A stretch of 64,000 nucleotides of DNA from Pseudoips prasinana. Its lineage: Eukaryota; Arthropoda; Insecta; Lepidoptera; Nolidae. Position 1 is the first letter of the stretch. The number at the start of each line of letters is the position of its first letter. The DNA lies in NCBI GenBank assembly GCA_951640165.1, contig OX621265.1, positions 16,381,001-16,445,000 on the forward strand. Direction: 5' to 3'. Under the pieces are notes generated by a model, which did not search any database, was not told where the DNA came from, and saw only the letters and a list, made by a program, of their open reading frames with translations. Below, in pieces: positions 21,361 to 32,325 of this stretch. The position numbers were made by a program, and so were the translations under genes.

Positions 21361-22077
21361 GTATGTCGGACTCCCAGCCAGATGGTAGGGCTGGGTTTAC
21401 CGACTAAAACCCCACGGTGTTCCTCAGCCACCTTCAATCTAGGCCGCGGGATTCGCTCGCGCATTCACCGCAGCCTGGACAGGTGCTGGCCCACTTTTTA
21501 GTGAGCCCCGCTGCCGTTGAGGGCATCCATGGCCCCCTCTACAAAAGAGGCGCGGGTGGAACACGGCGCGCCACCGTCTCGGGCCTATACCAGTCGGAGG
21601 ATGGACTGCCCCAAGTCCACCGTCCGAAGGCCACTCCTCGTGGAGGCCGGAGATTGGCTATATGCGCCTTCCGGTGCCCGGTTCTCCTAGCGCGGCTTGG
21701 GCGGGAAGACAGTGCCTCCCATTTTCGCTCCGCCACCTCTTTTGCAACCATTACCTCCTCGCAAAAGGTGGAGACGATATTCCAGGCTTGCAACAATGAA
21801 TCCAATCACCGTTGAAAGCGAGATGCCAACCGCACCCATTGCAGCCCCGAGAACACGGCGCTGTTTCTCCCAAGCTGGGCATTCCACCAATGTGTGAAGC
21901 GCCGTGTCAACGGAGCCACCACAATGGTGACAACCGGGTGTCTCTTCTAGGCCTATCCGATGCAGGTACTTCCCGAAGCACCCGTGATTCGAGAGTACCT
22001 GCGTAAGCTGGTAAGTGAGGGCGCCATACCTTCTCTCCAGCCATTCCTCCATAAATGGGAAAACCATTCTAGCTGTG
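21361..22077 (-). pseudogene. R1-clade 3' fragment, antisense
   Basis: Minus strand 22067-21687 encodes the C-terminal end of an R1-type ORF2: FMEEWLERRYGALTYQLTQV, HGCFGKYLHRIG and the CCHC-like CHHCGGSVDTALHTLVECPAW motif typical of the clade. GC-rich 3' UTR follows down to about 21361. It is 5' truncated and lies within the CR1/Jockey-type element, with no clear target duplication. Confidence 0.8.
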
Positions 22078-22800
22078 TCAATATCAGTCTATAATAAACT
22101 ATTAGACAGCAATAGTTTTCACTGCATATGCTGCAGAACTTAATTTGCCGGACAGTTTTTCTATTTGTGGGCTCCATTGTAGCTGTGAGTCAATAGTGAT
22201 ACCCAAGAACACAGTTGATTCAACAGGGTCCAACCTAGCTCCATTAAGTTGTACATTGGTTGTCGCCTGTTTCACATTTGGTGTAGTGAATTTTATAACT
22301 TTAGTTTTCTAATCATTAAGCACAAGATTATTGGCATTAACACCAATGAACAACTTTAGAGATTGCATCATTAACATCGTCAAAATTGCTTAATTGTCGG
22401 TTTATTTTGAACGTCAAGGAAGTATCATCTGCAAACAACACAATCTCATGCTTATCCCTTACATAGTAAGGTAAGTCATTTATATAAATTAAAAACAAAA
22501 TGGGCAAGAATCGACCTCTGTGGGACGCCCATTACTACTGGAGATCCCGGAGGCATTTAACCGTTTATTAGACCTTCTAAATTCTATTGCCCAAGTAAGA
22601 AGTCAGAAGTTTGAGAGCCTTGTTCCTAATACCGTAGTGGTGTAATTTTCTGACCAGAGTATCATGGTGAACGCAATCGAACGCTTTGGACAAATCGCAA
22701 AAGATACCTAATGCATCTTGTGAGTGTTCTGAAGCCGCGAATATAAAAGGGTATCTTTAAAAAGTTCTTGAATTGACAGTATCGTAAAGCGACAGGTTAA
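22078..22800 (-). pseudogene. CR1/Jockey-type RT core fragment, antisense
   Basis: On the minus strand it carries a decayed RT core: an [14 protein letters not shown] stretch near 22680, a GVPQRS-like version of the VPQG motif near 22525, and FADDTSLTFK near 22420. Stops and frameshifts are frequent. It is the same family as 8218-8950. Confidence 0.7.
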
Positions 22801-23014
22801 TTCGTATTATCTTGAAATAACTTTTGATTAGATTCGGTCTTAATTTTGAGGTGAGAGGTAGATAATAACTTGCAATTTGAGTCAAGTATAGGTAGTTTTA
22901 TTTATTTCGTAGTTTGAAATTTTATTAGTCTTTATCCCCATTTTGAAAGTATGTGATGTTGTAAATTTTAGGAATAGTTGGTTCAATATTTTATTTGTTT
23001 GCTTCAGTTTAGTT
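22801..23014. other. AT-rich noncoding DNA
   Basis: Nothing recognised. Confidence 0.4.
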
Positions 23015-23290
23015 GCAAAGAATTCTGACCCCGATTTTGCGCTCCCAAGATAGCAGCGAGGACCGCAAAACGGTTATAGGCTGACCGAGAGCATCACGCC
23101 CTCTCACGTGAGTCTGAGACTTTCACCAAAAACGATTTGCGCTTAAGTTCGCAAAGAATTCTGACCGCGACTTTGCGTTCCCAAGAAAGCAACGGGGAAC
23201 TCAAAACGGTTATAGGCTGACCGAGAGCGCAACACTCTCTCACGCGAGTGTGAGTCTCTCTCAGAGAGAGAATGACAATTAGTAACAGCC
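23015..23290. repeat. Tandem duplication, 136 bp period, about two units
   Basis: GCAAAGAATTCTGACC recurs at 23015 and 23151, and AAAACGGTTATAGGCTGACC recurs with the same spacing. The second unit ends in a CT/GA-rich CTCTCTCAGAGAGAGA. The unit is GC-richer than its surroundings. Origin unknown; a minisatellite or the end of a repeat is possible. Confidence 0.8.
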
Positions 23291-24185
23291 AGAGATAATT
23301 ATGTATGCGCGCGGTTGAATGATGAAAGCTATTTAGCATCTGAAAGGGAAGAATAGGTTAAATGAGATGAGAAGAAACAGCAGAACAGAATCAATCTCGC
23401 CACGGCGTTGAACGAGCTCGATACCATCTGAACAGAGTAATAACTAGCGGCTCTGAATATGGTCTTTCAAATATTGTCCTACAATGGGACAATAGGGAAG
23501 AAGCAGGACTTACGTATTCATCTAGAATAGACTATGCAGTCTTCGTGTCTGTAGGTGATATGACCAAAATTTACAATTTTTGTGACGCACTGAAATAAAA
23601 AATAGAGGCAAATGGTGTGTGCTGCTCAATTGGGAAAATTGTTCTCCCACATTTTCAAGATCCCTCACATTTTATTATAACTCTTCTAAAATTATGTTAT
23701 ATTATCATCCGCAATCTAAACATTTTTTAGATAATAGCCGCCCATATAACAGCGCTTCCAAATTACATCCTTTGGGGCAAAACAAACGAAGGGAAGGATC
23801 ATGCCAACCTTCAAAGTACAAGGTCAAGTATCCCTCATACCTCAATGCATGATAATAATACTTGAACTTGTTCATCATTGTTACCAGAATATTACCCTAA
23901 ATTTCTACAAATCTACTCGTATCTTTTTCTTATTAAACTGCCCGCATTCACATTCATATTTATCGTAATATTTTTATACTATGACAGTTTTGATAGGTAA
24001 ACACAGCAATGACGCAATACTAGTTGTTTATATTCTCTTTGATGACATTTAAAGTGGTTGGAGTCGCAAACAAACGCTACTACAGGTCGATACGCATGAT
24101 AATTTTGTAATTTATTTAGTAGTTTTTTAAGCGCTATCGGAAGATCAGCGTTACAGTAATCATTATTATTTACTGTAACATTTGC
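23291..24185. other. Noncoding DNA
   Basis: Short open frames only, no motif. Nothing recognised. Confidence 0.4.
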
Positions 24186-26405
24186 TGAGGTAGATAGATA
24201 GATAACACTTTATTGCACCAAATTGAAGCATAACATTATAATATCAGTTAACTTATATAATAAGGTACAAACGGCGGTCTTATCGCTAATACAGCAATAT
24301 CTTCCAGACAACCGTTGGATGAACCAAAGCAATGCAGGGAGATAAAGTGGTAGTTGGCAGTGCATCTACTTATATAAATTTACATATATATGTACCTATC
24401 TAGGTACGAATATTATAAATATACACACAATATATAGATATATAACATAAAAATATACATATATAGTTCCCTACTTTTTAATATACTATAAATAAATATA
24501 AATAATAATTATGAAGACTAAAGAAGTTTTTGAGGAAGATGGAAAATCGCGAGCTGTGAAGATTAGAATGGTTGATAATGTTTTTTTAATAATAAGTGTT
24601 TTGAAAGATGTTATAGTTTGCGCGCGTCTGATATACAGAGGCAGTGAATTCCACAATCGAGCAGCCTGTACTGTGAAAGATTTGTCGTAGAAATTAGTGA
24701 AATCTCAAGGACCTAGAATGTGTATCACATAGGAATTGAAACCTAATCTTGAGGTAAAAAGGAGCCGTGGGATTAAATAAAATGCTATAAAGAAGGGAGA
24801 GTACATGAGTATTTCGGCGAAGGCGAATGGGTAACCACTCGAGTTTTCTACGAAATTCGGAAACATGATCATATTTGCCGAGTCCAAATATGAACCTTAT
24901 GCAGAAGTTTTGAAGTCGCTTGAGTTTATCTAGTTTGTCCTCCGTAAGGTCAAGATAGCTGGCGTCAGCATAGTCAAGGATTGGAAGAAGGAGGGATTGA
25001 GCTAGTGCAATTTTGGTGGCAATTGGGAGAAAATTACGTAACCTCCTTAAGGATCCTGCTGCGGCATATAATTTGCGACTGGTCTGTTCTATTTGTGCAC
25101 CCCAAGACAGTGTTCGATCAAAGCATACCCCAAGTTCTTAACCTTTTCACTGAGTGATATTATTGTATTGTTAAATATTACTCGAGGGGTATGCGTCCAG
25201 TCAACTTTGTTGTACATTCTAGAACGGCCAATCACGATGACCTGAGTTTTTGAGGGGTTTACTGTGAGACCATATCGTTGTTATAAATATCAATGCCATC
25301 GCTAAGGTGCTCAACCGGTGCCTGAGTGTATATTTGTAAGTCGTCGGCATAAAGGTGGTAGGAAGAAGTTAAGCGAGAGGAAACCGAATTTATAAATATA
25401 GTGAAGAGTAGTGGAGATAAAACGCCACTCTGTGGCACGCTAGCACTGGTGTAACACCACGACGAGTAGTTATCGTCAATGCAAATCCGTTGCCGGCGGC
25501 CAAACAGGTAACTACGAAAACAATCAATTACCAAGTAATATGCCAAGTAGAATGTCAAAGTCCACAGTGTTGAATGCGTTGCTAAAATCAAGCAGCGCAA
25601 GCACCTTGAACTTTCCACATTCCATGCCTAGTCGAATATCATCTGCAATATTGATAAGACCGGTGGCTGTACTGTGACCTGGACGAAAACCGGACTGTGA
25701 AGGATTAAGTAGGATATTCTTGGAGAGGAATGTACTCAGTTGATTGTGGACGAGGCGTTCCAGAACTTTGGACAGGAATGGTAGTATGGAGATGGGACGA
25801 TATTCGGAAAAGGATGAGGGATTCCGTTTTTTAGGTAGTGGGATTATCTGAGCACTTTTCCATGTTGATGGAAAATTAGCTGTAGAAATGGAAAAATTAA
25901 GGAGGTGGGTAAGGACCGGAAGGATTTCGTCAAGGATAGCAAGGATCATATTGCGACTGATACAATCACTTCCAACGGAATTGGAAGTAATTGATAGTAC
26001 GCTCTTCTTAACATCACAAGTGGAAAACTGATTAAAGACAAACTGAGAATGACCAGGGGTAGGAATTGATGAAAGGAACCGTATCTAATTTGGTTGTCCT
26101 ATCAAAGTTGGACGAAGTTGAGAAATGACTATTGAGTGAATTTATGTCTAAATTATTGGGAGTGTCAACTTGGCGTGATTTTCCTATCCCTACTGATCTC
26201 AAATACTTCCAGACTTTGGCTGGGTCTCCATTTTGTACAGAGCTGTGGATGTGTTGGCGTTGAGTATTCCTACACACCTTATTACTATGGTTCCTGGCCG
26301 AAACGTACTTACTTTTGTTTTCAGCGGATGGATTAGATTTATATTTCGATTTAGCTCCTGCTTTCTTATCAATCGATTTTCGTACCGCTTGTTTGTCGCA
26401 AGACT
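24186..26405 (-). pseudogene. Jockey-group non-LTR element with TATC tail, 5' truncated, antisense
   Basis: Minus-strand frames encode an inter-domain region (SNKVCRNTQRQHIHSS, WKYLRSVGIGKS at about 26277-26150), the RT fingers and palm (IIPLPKKRNPSSFSEYRPIS, GFRPGHSTAT, LALLDFSNAFNTV at 25949-25560), then QSGVLSPLLFTIFIN and YADDLQIYT (about 25460-25310), and a decayed C-terminus to about 24500. The 3' UTR ends CAATAAAGTGTTATCTATCT at 24186-24215, a poly(A)-like signal followed by a TATC repeat. Several frame breaks make it inactive. It is a close relative of the element at 44151-47152. Confidence 0.8.
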
Positions 26406-26868
26406 GTCATAACTAAAAAAACCTAATTTTACAAGAGAGCGATTTTAAAGATTTAATTTGAGTTACACGTCTAAATTACAAATAAAATACTGACAAGCCG
26501 TATGTGATATATTTGTGCATTACTGTACTTGTACTGTACTAAAAATATATATAAATATTATCTTTGTCTAGTAATAAATAAAAACGAGAAGTAGTCCCCC
26601 CTTGTGTCTTTCTTGCAGAAAATAAATAAATCTTAAAAGTATTTTCCCAAAATAGGTCATTCTTACACCACAAACATATGCGAAAGTTAAACAAAATTCG
26701 TTAGTTAAACAAATAATGACACTATTGCAGAAAAGGTTGAATTCATTTTAATGAAATAAAACAGTTTCTACAGGTTTTAACCTTTATTCTTTAGTCGCAA
26801 AATAAAGAAAAATAATTAACTTTATATAAATCTTCTTGTATTTTACCTACGTACTTATTAGAAAAATA
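26406..26868. other. AT-rich noncoding DNA
   Basis: Nothing recognised. Confidence 0.4.
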
Positions 26869-27785
26869 TTAGGTTGGGGAAAAAGTCTTCTCGCATTATA
26901 GTATGTATGAATTTGTCATAAAATCTCTTTGGCTATACTTATTTGTATCTGGCTGGTTTTCGTATCATCATAAGTTTAAATTTTTAAGAGCATAATTCCA
27001 CATATGAATTAGGAAAATGTGTGTTTTCATTTGTCTTTGTACTGTCAAGTTGAGTGAATATAATGAAGAAATTTGATACATTTTAAAATTTTACTACAGA
27101 AAAGGTAAAAATGCAACGCAAGCCCCGAAAAACTTTTGCAATGTTTATGGACCTAGTGCAGTATCTGTGAGAGTAGCACAAAATAGATTTAAGCGTTTTC
27201 AATCTGAAAATGTTGATGTCAAAGATGCACGTCGCTCTGGTCGCCCTAATACGGATAAAATGGATGCTATTTTTGAAAAAGTGGAGCAAGATCGGTATTT
27301 CAGTAGTTAACGACGTAGCTAAGGAACTGGGAATTGACCACAAAACAGTTTTGGCGCATTTGAAAAATACTGGGTACACAAAAATGCTCGATATTTGGGT
27401 AACTCACGAGCTGTCTGAAAGAAACCTAATGATCCGTGGTCTCATTTGTGATTATTTATTAAAACTTGAATGAAACCGAACCATTTTTGAAGAAGTTGAT
27501 AACTGGTGATGAAATGTAGATCACGTACGACAAGAACGTCCGAAAAAGGTCGTGGTCAATGGCCGGTCAGGCTTCACAGACTGTGGTGAAACTCGAGTTA
27601 ACTCGCAACAAGGTGTTGCTGGGTGTGTGGTGGGATTTGAACGGCATTATTCATTATGAGCTGTTACCACCAGGCAGGACCATCGATTCTGAATTCTACT
27701 GCGAACAACTGATGAGATTAAATCGAGAAGTTGAGTGAAAGCGGCCGGAATTAATCAACAGTAGGGGTGTGGTTTTTCGCTCTTG
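26869..27785 (+). pseudogene. mariner transposon, decayed and 3' truncated
   Basis: A TTAGGTTGGGGAAAAAGTCT terminus, next to TA at 26867-26868, fits a mariner 5' TIR. Transposase pieces follow in shifting frames: RVAQNRFKRFQSENVDVKDA, RRSGRPN, VAKELGIDHKTVLAHLKNTG, a degraded ITGDE motif (first Asp of the triad) near 27500, and VWWDLNGIIHYELLPPGRT (second Asp). Sequence stops matching at about 27785, so the third catalytic Asp and the 3' TIR are missing. At least two frameshifts and several stops show it is dead. Confidence 0.8.
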
Positions 27786-27856
27786 TGTTATATTTATTAT
27801 ATAGTTTTTGGATTGTTATATTATGCTCCTGAAAGCCATGGTTGTTAATTGCAAGA
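27786..27856. other. Junction between mariner and fold-back
   Basis: Continues retrotransposon-like sequence of the left fold-back arm (minus strand), without a counterpart on the right. Confidence 0.4.
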
Positions 27857-28322
27857 AGGTATTTATGTTTCACACTAACTGGTAAAATTTTACATATCTT
27901 AAATAATTAATAATAGTCATGTTTATATTTATTTTTAGTTTTTTATCAACTAGCAATTTTATAATTTTAAGTTGGATGTTTTCTAGTTTGTCAATATAAG
28001 ATTTAAACGTAAATCCGCAACTTCGGGGTTTTACTAGGCATTCTATAACTAAGGTGATAAAATTTACACCTTAGTTATAGAATGCCTAGTAACACCCTGA
28101 AGTTGCTATACACAAGTTTAGTTGAGCCAGTTTTGGATTATGCTCTTGATTGCTACGGACTCACGTTTAAATCTTATATTGACAAACTAGAAAACATCCA
28201 ACTTAGAATTATAAAATTGCTAGTTGATAAAAAAATCAAAAAATAAATATTAACATGACTATTATAAATTATTTAAGATAAGTAAAATTTTTGCAGTTAG
28301 TGTGAAACATAAATACTTTCTT
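27857..28322. repeat. Fold-back of two opposed CR1/Jockey-type fragments
   Basis: Left arm 27857-28056 and right arm 28067-28322 are inverted copies of the same C-terminal RT region; the right arm encodes LDYALDCYGLTFKSYIDKLE. The arms meet at a 10-base loop with a perfect 22 bp stem (TAGGCATTCTATAACTAAGG start). The right arm has about 58 bp (28102-28160) absent from the left. The family matches 12030-12407. Confidence 0.88.
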
Positions 28323-28472
28323 TTTATCGCATGTATCAGATGCCCCAGTATTCGCACGTGTGCCCACTTCGCGTACGCCATACTAGTGAGGCATTCGGTA
28401 TTGTACCATGGACGGGCTGCATAATTGGTGCACACATCAGAGTATAGGATAAAGTATTCCATACCCTTACGT
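28323..28472. other. Noncoding junction
   Basis: No clear assignment, although the latter part may belong to the RTE tail that follows. Confidence 0.35.
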
Positions 28473-28550
28473 ATGGAAAATATAATGTCAGTAAACGAGG
28501 CGAAAGAAGTGAGCAAGGATCGTGACAAATGGAAGCCACGACTCAATTGA
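28473..28550 (+). pseudogene. RTE protein C-terminal fragment
   Basis: Encodes MENIMSVNEAKEVSKDRDKW before a stop at 28548-28550. It matches the C-terminus of the RTE copy at 824-2572 ([20 protein letters not shown]), so it is a short 3' remnant of that family. Confidence 0.7.
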
Positions 28551-28599
28551 CATCAGGAGCGAGCACTCTCCCCTGGCCGCCTACTTGCAGGATGCTGAC

Positions 28600-29045
28600 T
28601 AAAGCCTCAGTACATCGATACTTCAGCCCCACCACCAGCACCCCATCGCCGCAGGGCTTTTAGTAATCTCAGATCCGGAAGTAAATATCTAGGGTCATCT
28701 GCGCGTGAATTGGATTATAGTGGACAAGCACTTGCGCAGGTACAAATCTACTCTCTCGTCCCTTCCTCCGTGGTCCGATGGACTGGTAGACCAATACGAT
28801 CGGCAAAGTTTGGGATGCAGCGAAAGGCCTTAAACCACTATATGGATGCTGGTAAACGCCCTCAAGGTGCTTCGCATTACCCTGCCGAACATATGATCAT
28901 GATGACGAAAGGATGGTAAACGCCTATCATGATCAAGCAGACTAGTGTGCATTGGGGATCACCCGATTTTCATTAGTCGCCTTTTACGACACCCATTGGA
29001 AGAAGAGGGGTAATGCTATTCATTATGTCCGGACACCACCACCGG
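28600..29045 (+). repeat. Non-LTR 3' UTR-like repeat
   Basis: GC-richer sequence with CATTAGTCGCCTTTTACGAC followed by ACCCATTGGAAGAAGAGGGG. A very similar motif ends many lepidopteran retrotransposon 3' UTRs. The open frame at 28710-28919 has no known motif. Confidence 0.5.
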
Positions 29046-29316
29046 TTGGAAATAATAATACGGTATCAATCAATCAGTCTATAAAACTAATATATGTATA
29101 TGGTGTACCACAGGGAAGTATATTCGGCTCATTGCACTATTTAATGTTTGACAATACCTGACATAATTCCTTATTTTTGTATTCTGTTTGCTGATAATAT
29201 TTCTATAATTGTGACCAATAATAATATTATAGAACGTGAATCTACAATAAATAAAACTATAGACTCAACTGCATCCACTGTAATAATTTGAGTATAAATT
29301 AAAGGAAATCTAATTA

Positions 29317-29413
29317 CAGACACACATCCAGCTGCCTCAATCTGTCAAATTTCTTTTATAGAATTTCAACTATATCACAAATGCATTGGGGTAGCATGAG
29401 GTGCTGGCGTCTG
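29317..29413 (-). mobile_element. TA-flanked MITE, copy 1 (internally deleted)
   Basis: Flanked by TA at 29315-29316 and 29414-29415. On the minus strand it starts CAGACGCCAGCACCTCATGC and ends GCTGGATGTGTGTCTG. It matches the copies at 29946 and 54565 in the opposite direction but lacks about 37 internal bases. Confidence 0.75.
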
Positions 29414-29510
29414 TACACTCAATTTCTTAACAAAGGAAATTTATAAAACCATTAAATATAAAATAAAACAATTATAAAATTATTCACTTTTAAACTTTCG
29501 CGCATCATAA

Positions 29511-29667
29511 TTATATATAAACATTGTTAACAGGTATTAACGCGACTAACCTTATTGTTATTTATTTTTTCCATCCCGTGACCACGATCAATGCAACTTG
29601 GTAAAAAGTCGGGAAAATAACAATAAGGTTAGTCGCATTAATACCTGTTAACAATGTTATATATAAT
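29511..29667. repeat. 53 bp inverted repeat with about 51 bp spacer
   Basis: Arms 29511-29563 and 29615-29667 are near-perfect reverse complements (TTATATATAAACATTGTTAA...). The spacer contains CCCGTGACCACGATCAATGC. A fold-back element or short MITE inserted in the CR1/Jockey-type remnant. Confidence 0.85.
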
Positions 29668-29945
29668 AATAACAATGATGAAACACTCGCAACAACTTTT
29701 GTAAGGATAATAGTTGATAACCACTGCAACTGGAAATCTCAAGTATTAAGGTTGGTTTGCAACAAGATAAACAAATATGTGTATGTACTTAATACGCTTA
29801 GAAGAACATCAACCGTTTAAACTATACTCATGGCCTATTATGGTTTAGTAGTAATGGTTTTAAGATTTGCTACTATAGTATGGGAGGATTCATCACAGTT
29901 TAACAACGCTTTTATATCCCAAAAAAATGTGCTATATGTGATGTA

Positions 29946-30080
29946 CAGATGCCAACACATCAAGCTACCCCAATCTGACAAATTTCCCCAATTGAAAGTG
30001 AACCTAATGCTTTTGTGACAAAGTTAAAAATCTATAAAAGGAATTTGACAGATTGGAGTAGCTGGATGTGTTGGCGTCTG
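29946..30080 (+). mobile_element. TA-flanked MITE, copy 2 (135 bp)
   Basis: Runs from CAGATGCCAACACATCAAGC to a matching inverted end GATGTGTTGGCGTCTG, with TA on both sides (29944-29945 and 30081-30082). Same length as the copy at 54565-54699. TA duplication fits a Tc1/mariner-type non-autonomous element. Confidence 0.82.
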
Positions 30081-30165
30081 TACCAAAGAACAAATCATGT
30101 AGACCATTATTTAAAAACTGACATAGATAATTTTATTGCCAGAAACTGTGTACATAATTATAAAT

Positions 30166-30310
30166 AAAAATAAAAAAATAAAAAAGGTTTTTATTCACGT
30201 AGACTTTAAAAAAGCGCTTGTAAATAGTCAGAACATGTTTGCAGTAATATAGTTGTATACATTAGATATTATTTCTAGTAACATAGATATTTAGGTACAT
30301 ATTGTATGAA
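30166..30310 (-). repeat. Non-LTR 3' end, antisense, second copy of 9240-9400
   Basis: GGTTTTTATTCACGTAGACT and the following 130 bases match 9275-9400 with a few changes, including TCAGAACATGTTTGCAGTAA. Represents the 3' terminal part of the same family in the same orientation. Confidence 0.7.
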
Positions 30311-31274
30311 TTAAGACGTTATAACAATTTAATTGGTTAGTCACATCGGTCTAGAATATTTTTTCTACCTATTTTAATATGAAATAAATTTATTTTTATA
30401 AACTTGACAACAAATAAATGACACGATAAATACAACAAATCAGTTGCTTTCGGTACTTTTGTCATAAGCAAATAACTGTTTGAGAATATAAAATACATTG
30501 TGCAATAGCCAATATAGATTAAAACAGTTTACCATCAAGTAGTTTAATTTTAAGTGGTAGATGTAAACACGTATTGCTGTAATGTATTTACTCTTATAGG
30601 AAATCATGTCCGTAGTTGATTGGAGCTCTAAATTAAATCTATGTATACTACGGATATCAGGTTAAGATGCTGAATGTATATAGTAAGTATTTACTAGCTA
30701 AATATACTTTACATATTTTAGATAATTAGTATTTTATAATTTTTCATTTATTCGACACATTATTTATTGAGTACTCAGGATTTAACTCGTGGAGACCTGT
30801 TAATGGCTTTCTGCTGCAAATGAATATCATTTTGTTGTTAAATGATGTTAGTCTTCCTAAGAAAATAAATAAATAAATTACCTTGTATGTAGATTTTCGA
30901 GGTTGCTCTATTTGTAAATCAGAATATAGAACTTTTTACAACGGCGATAGAGATGTATCCGCGATATACTAGAAACTGTAATAGATTTGTATTGACAAGA
31001 ATTGCTGTGCATTGACTGTCAAAATATTAAATGTCATCCCGACAGATCTTATAATATTACCGGTTGTACCCTTTGATAAAGGTTAAGGACTTGGATTTTT
31101 AAACAAACTAATTATTCTACAAATGACGACAGTGAGAATCATTGTTAATTAATGAAATTATATTAGCACATTCGATGAGGTATTTGAAATGCTAATATAA
31201 GTCCACGGAACAAATCTATAGTACTTATAATTCCTACGTTCTCAATCCCTATTTACTTATTTTTACTTAAGTTT
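30311..31274. other. AT-rich noncoding DNA
   Basis: No gene or repeat recognised. Confidence 0.4.
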
Positions 31275-31824
31275 CTTTTTCATAAAAAGAAGAATAAGAA
31301 GAATAATTTATTTCAATTCAACACACATAGTACATAATTACAGACACAATTTGACATATACAACTATAATACATATAAACAATCTTTCTCTGGCCCTCAC
31401 ACTAGGATCAACCTGTGTCGTGAGGTCCAGTCTCTTCCCAATATTGCAATAGAAACAACTATACACATTAGTAAATAATTTGTTATAATATTGTTACAAG
31501 TTACAAGTATGTTATGCGATAGAACACTAATTTATGTATGTATGTAGAACTAAATGACATGTAGTAGGTATATACATATGTAGATACGTTAAAAATTTTC
31601 CTATTATTTATTAATGGCTCTCTTAATATATATTTAAATGACAAATTCAAGCAAGTTTTCAGTTTCAACATAGTTTTTAGGTTCCAACCATTTCAAAATA
31701 ATGTTCTTACATCGGAATTTGGTCAGATTAGGCACGCTATTGTCTCTCATGTATAGTTTTGTGTATAGGTATGGACCAATAAATTTGAAAGGCCGACGTG
31801 CAAACGAAGAGTTTACATGTGGTC
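31275..31824 (-). pseudogene. 3' end of CR1/Jockey-type element, separated by the BEL/Pao insertion
   Basis: Minus strand 31819-31634 encodes the last residues of an ORF2 protein (RRPFKFIGPYLYTKLYM ... ENLLEFVI, stop at 31634-31636) in the same frame as the piece that stops at 40251 once one TGGTC copy is discounted. The 3' UTR reaches AATAAATTATTCTTCTTATT on the minus strand near 31285-31310. TGGTC at 31820-31824 is the left target duplication. Confidence 0.85.
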
Positions 31825-32042
31825 TGTACGGTTCACGTACAGGCTTATTTTGCTTACGCCGCCTTAACCTAGTTTCGGCGCATTACTTATACATACTTTC
31901 GACATTAATATAGTTAGTTGACAAATAACAATAACAACGAACCGATTAGCATCCAAATAACTTATATTGTATACTTGAGTAATAAACGTGGTTTTAAGTC
32001 AACTCAACTCGTTTATCTACACACCACCTCGAGACCCGTACA
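31825..32042 (+). repeat. 5' LTR (218 bp)
   Basis: Starts TGTACGGTTCACGTAC and ends GAGACCCGTACA, with TG...CA ends. AATAAA at about 31980 is a polyadenylation signal candidate. It is identical to the 3' LTR except C versus A near 31943 (AACGAACCGATTAGC). Confidence 0.95.
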
Positions 32043-32049
32043 TCCGTTT

Positions 32050-32061
32050 TGGTCCTTCGAG
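32050..32061 (+). promoter_or_regulatory. Candidate primer-binding site
   Basis: TGGTCCTTCGAG begins 8 bases after the 5' LTR. PBS sequences usually start with TGG, the complement of the tRNA CCA end. The matching tRNA was not determined. Confidence 0.3.
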
Positions 32062-32325
32062 AAGTGAAAAGTGCTGGTACTACGTGTGGCAGTGTTCTTA
32101 GTGCCGATAGCGAATGGGTCGAACTGGTCTCCCAGAAGCGGGTCGCCCCAGTTGGATTGAGACAAAGACGCACATATCGGACGAGGAACTAAACACAGTA
32201 AGTACCAATACTAACTACAATCTGCGAACATATTGCAAAAAAAAAAAAACTGAACTAGTGCCTACGGTGAAACAACTACTGAAGGCTTACTATAACTATT
32301 ACTTTAACTAAGTAACTAATTAACA

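Larger units (their letters stand above)
29070..30165 (+). pseudogene. CR1/Jockey-type fragments interrupted by small elements
   Basis: 29090-29300 encodes VYGVPQGSIFGSL and a LFADN-like RT motif. 29690-29940 encodes IIVDNHCNWKSQVL, then YVYVLNTLRRTSTV and YYGLVVMVLRFATIVW, the RT C-terminal region. Between and after these sit a MITE (29317-29413), an inverted repeat (29511-29667) and another MITE (29946-30080). The remnant ends in an A-rich tail at about 30140-30165. Confidence 0.65.

Noticed and set aside
28710..28919. 69-residue plus-strand frame
   Set aside because: Lies in a retrotransposon 3' UTR-like repeat and shows no domain.
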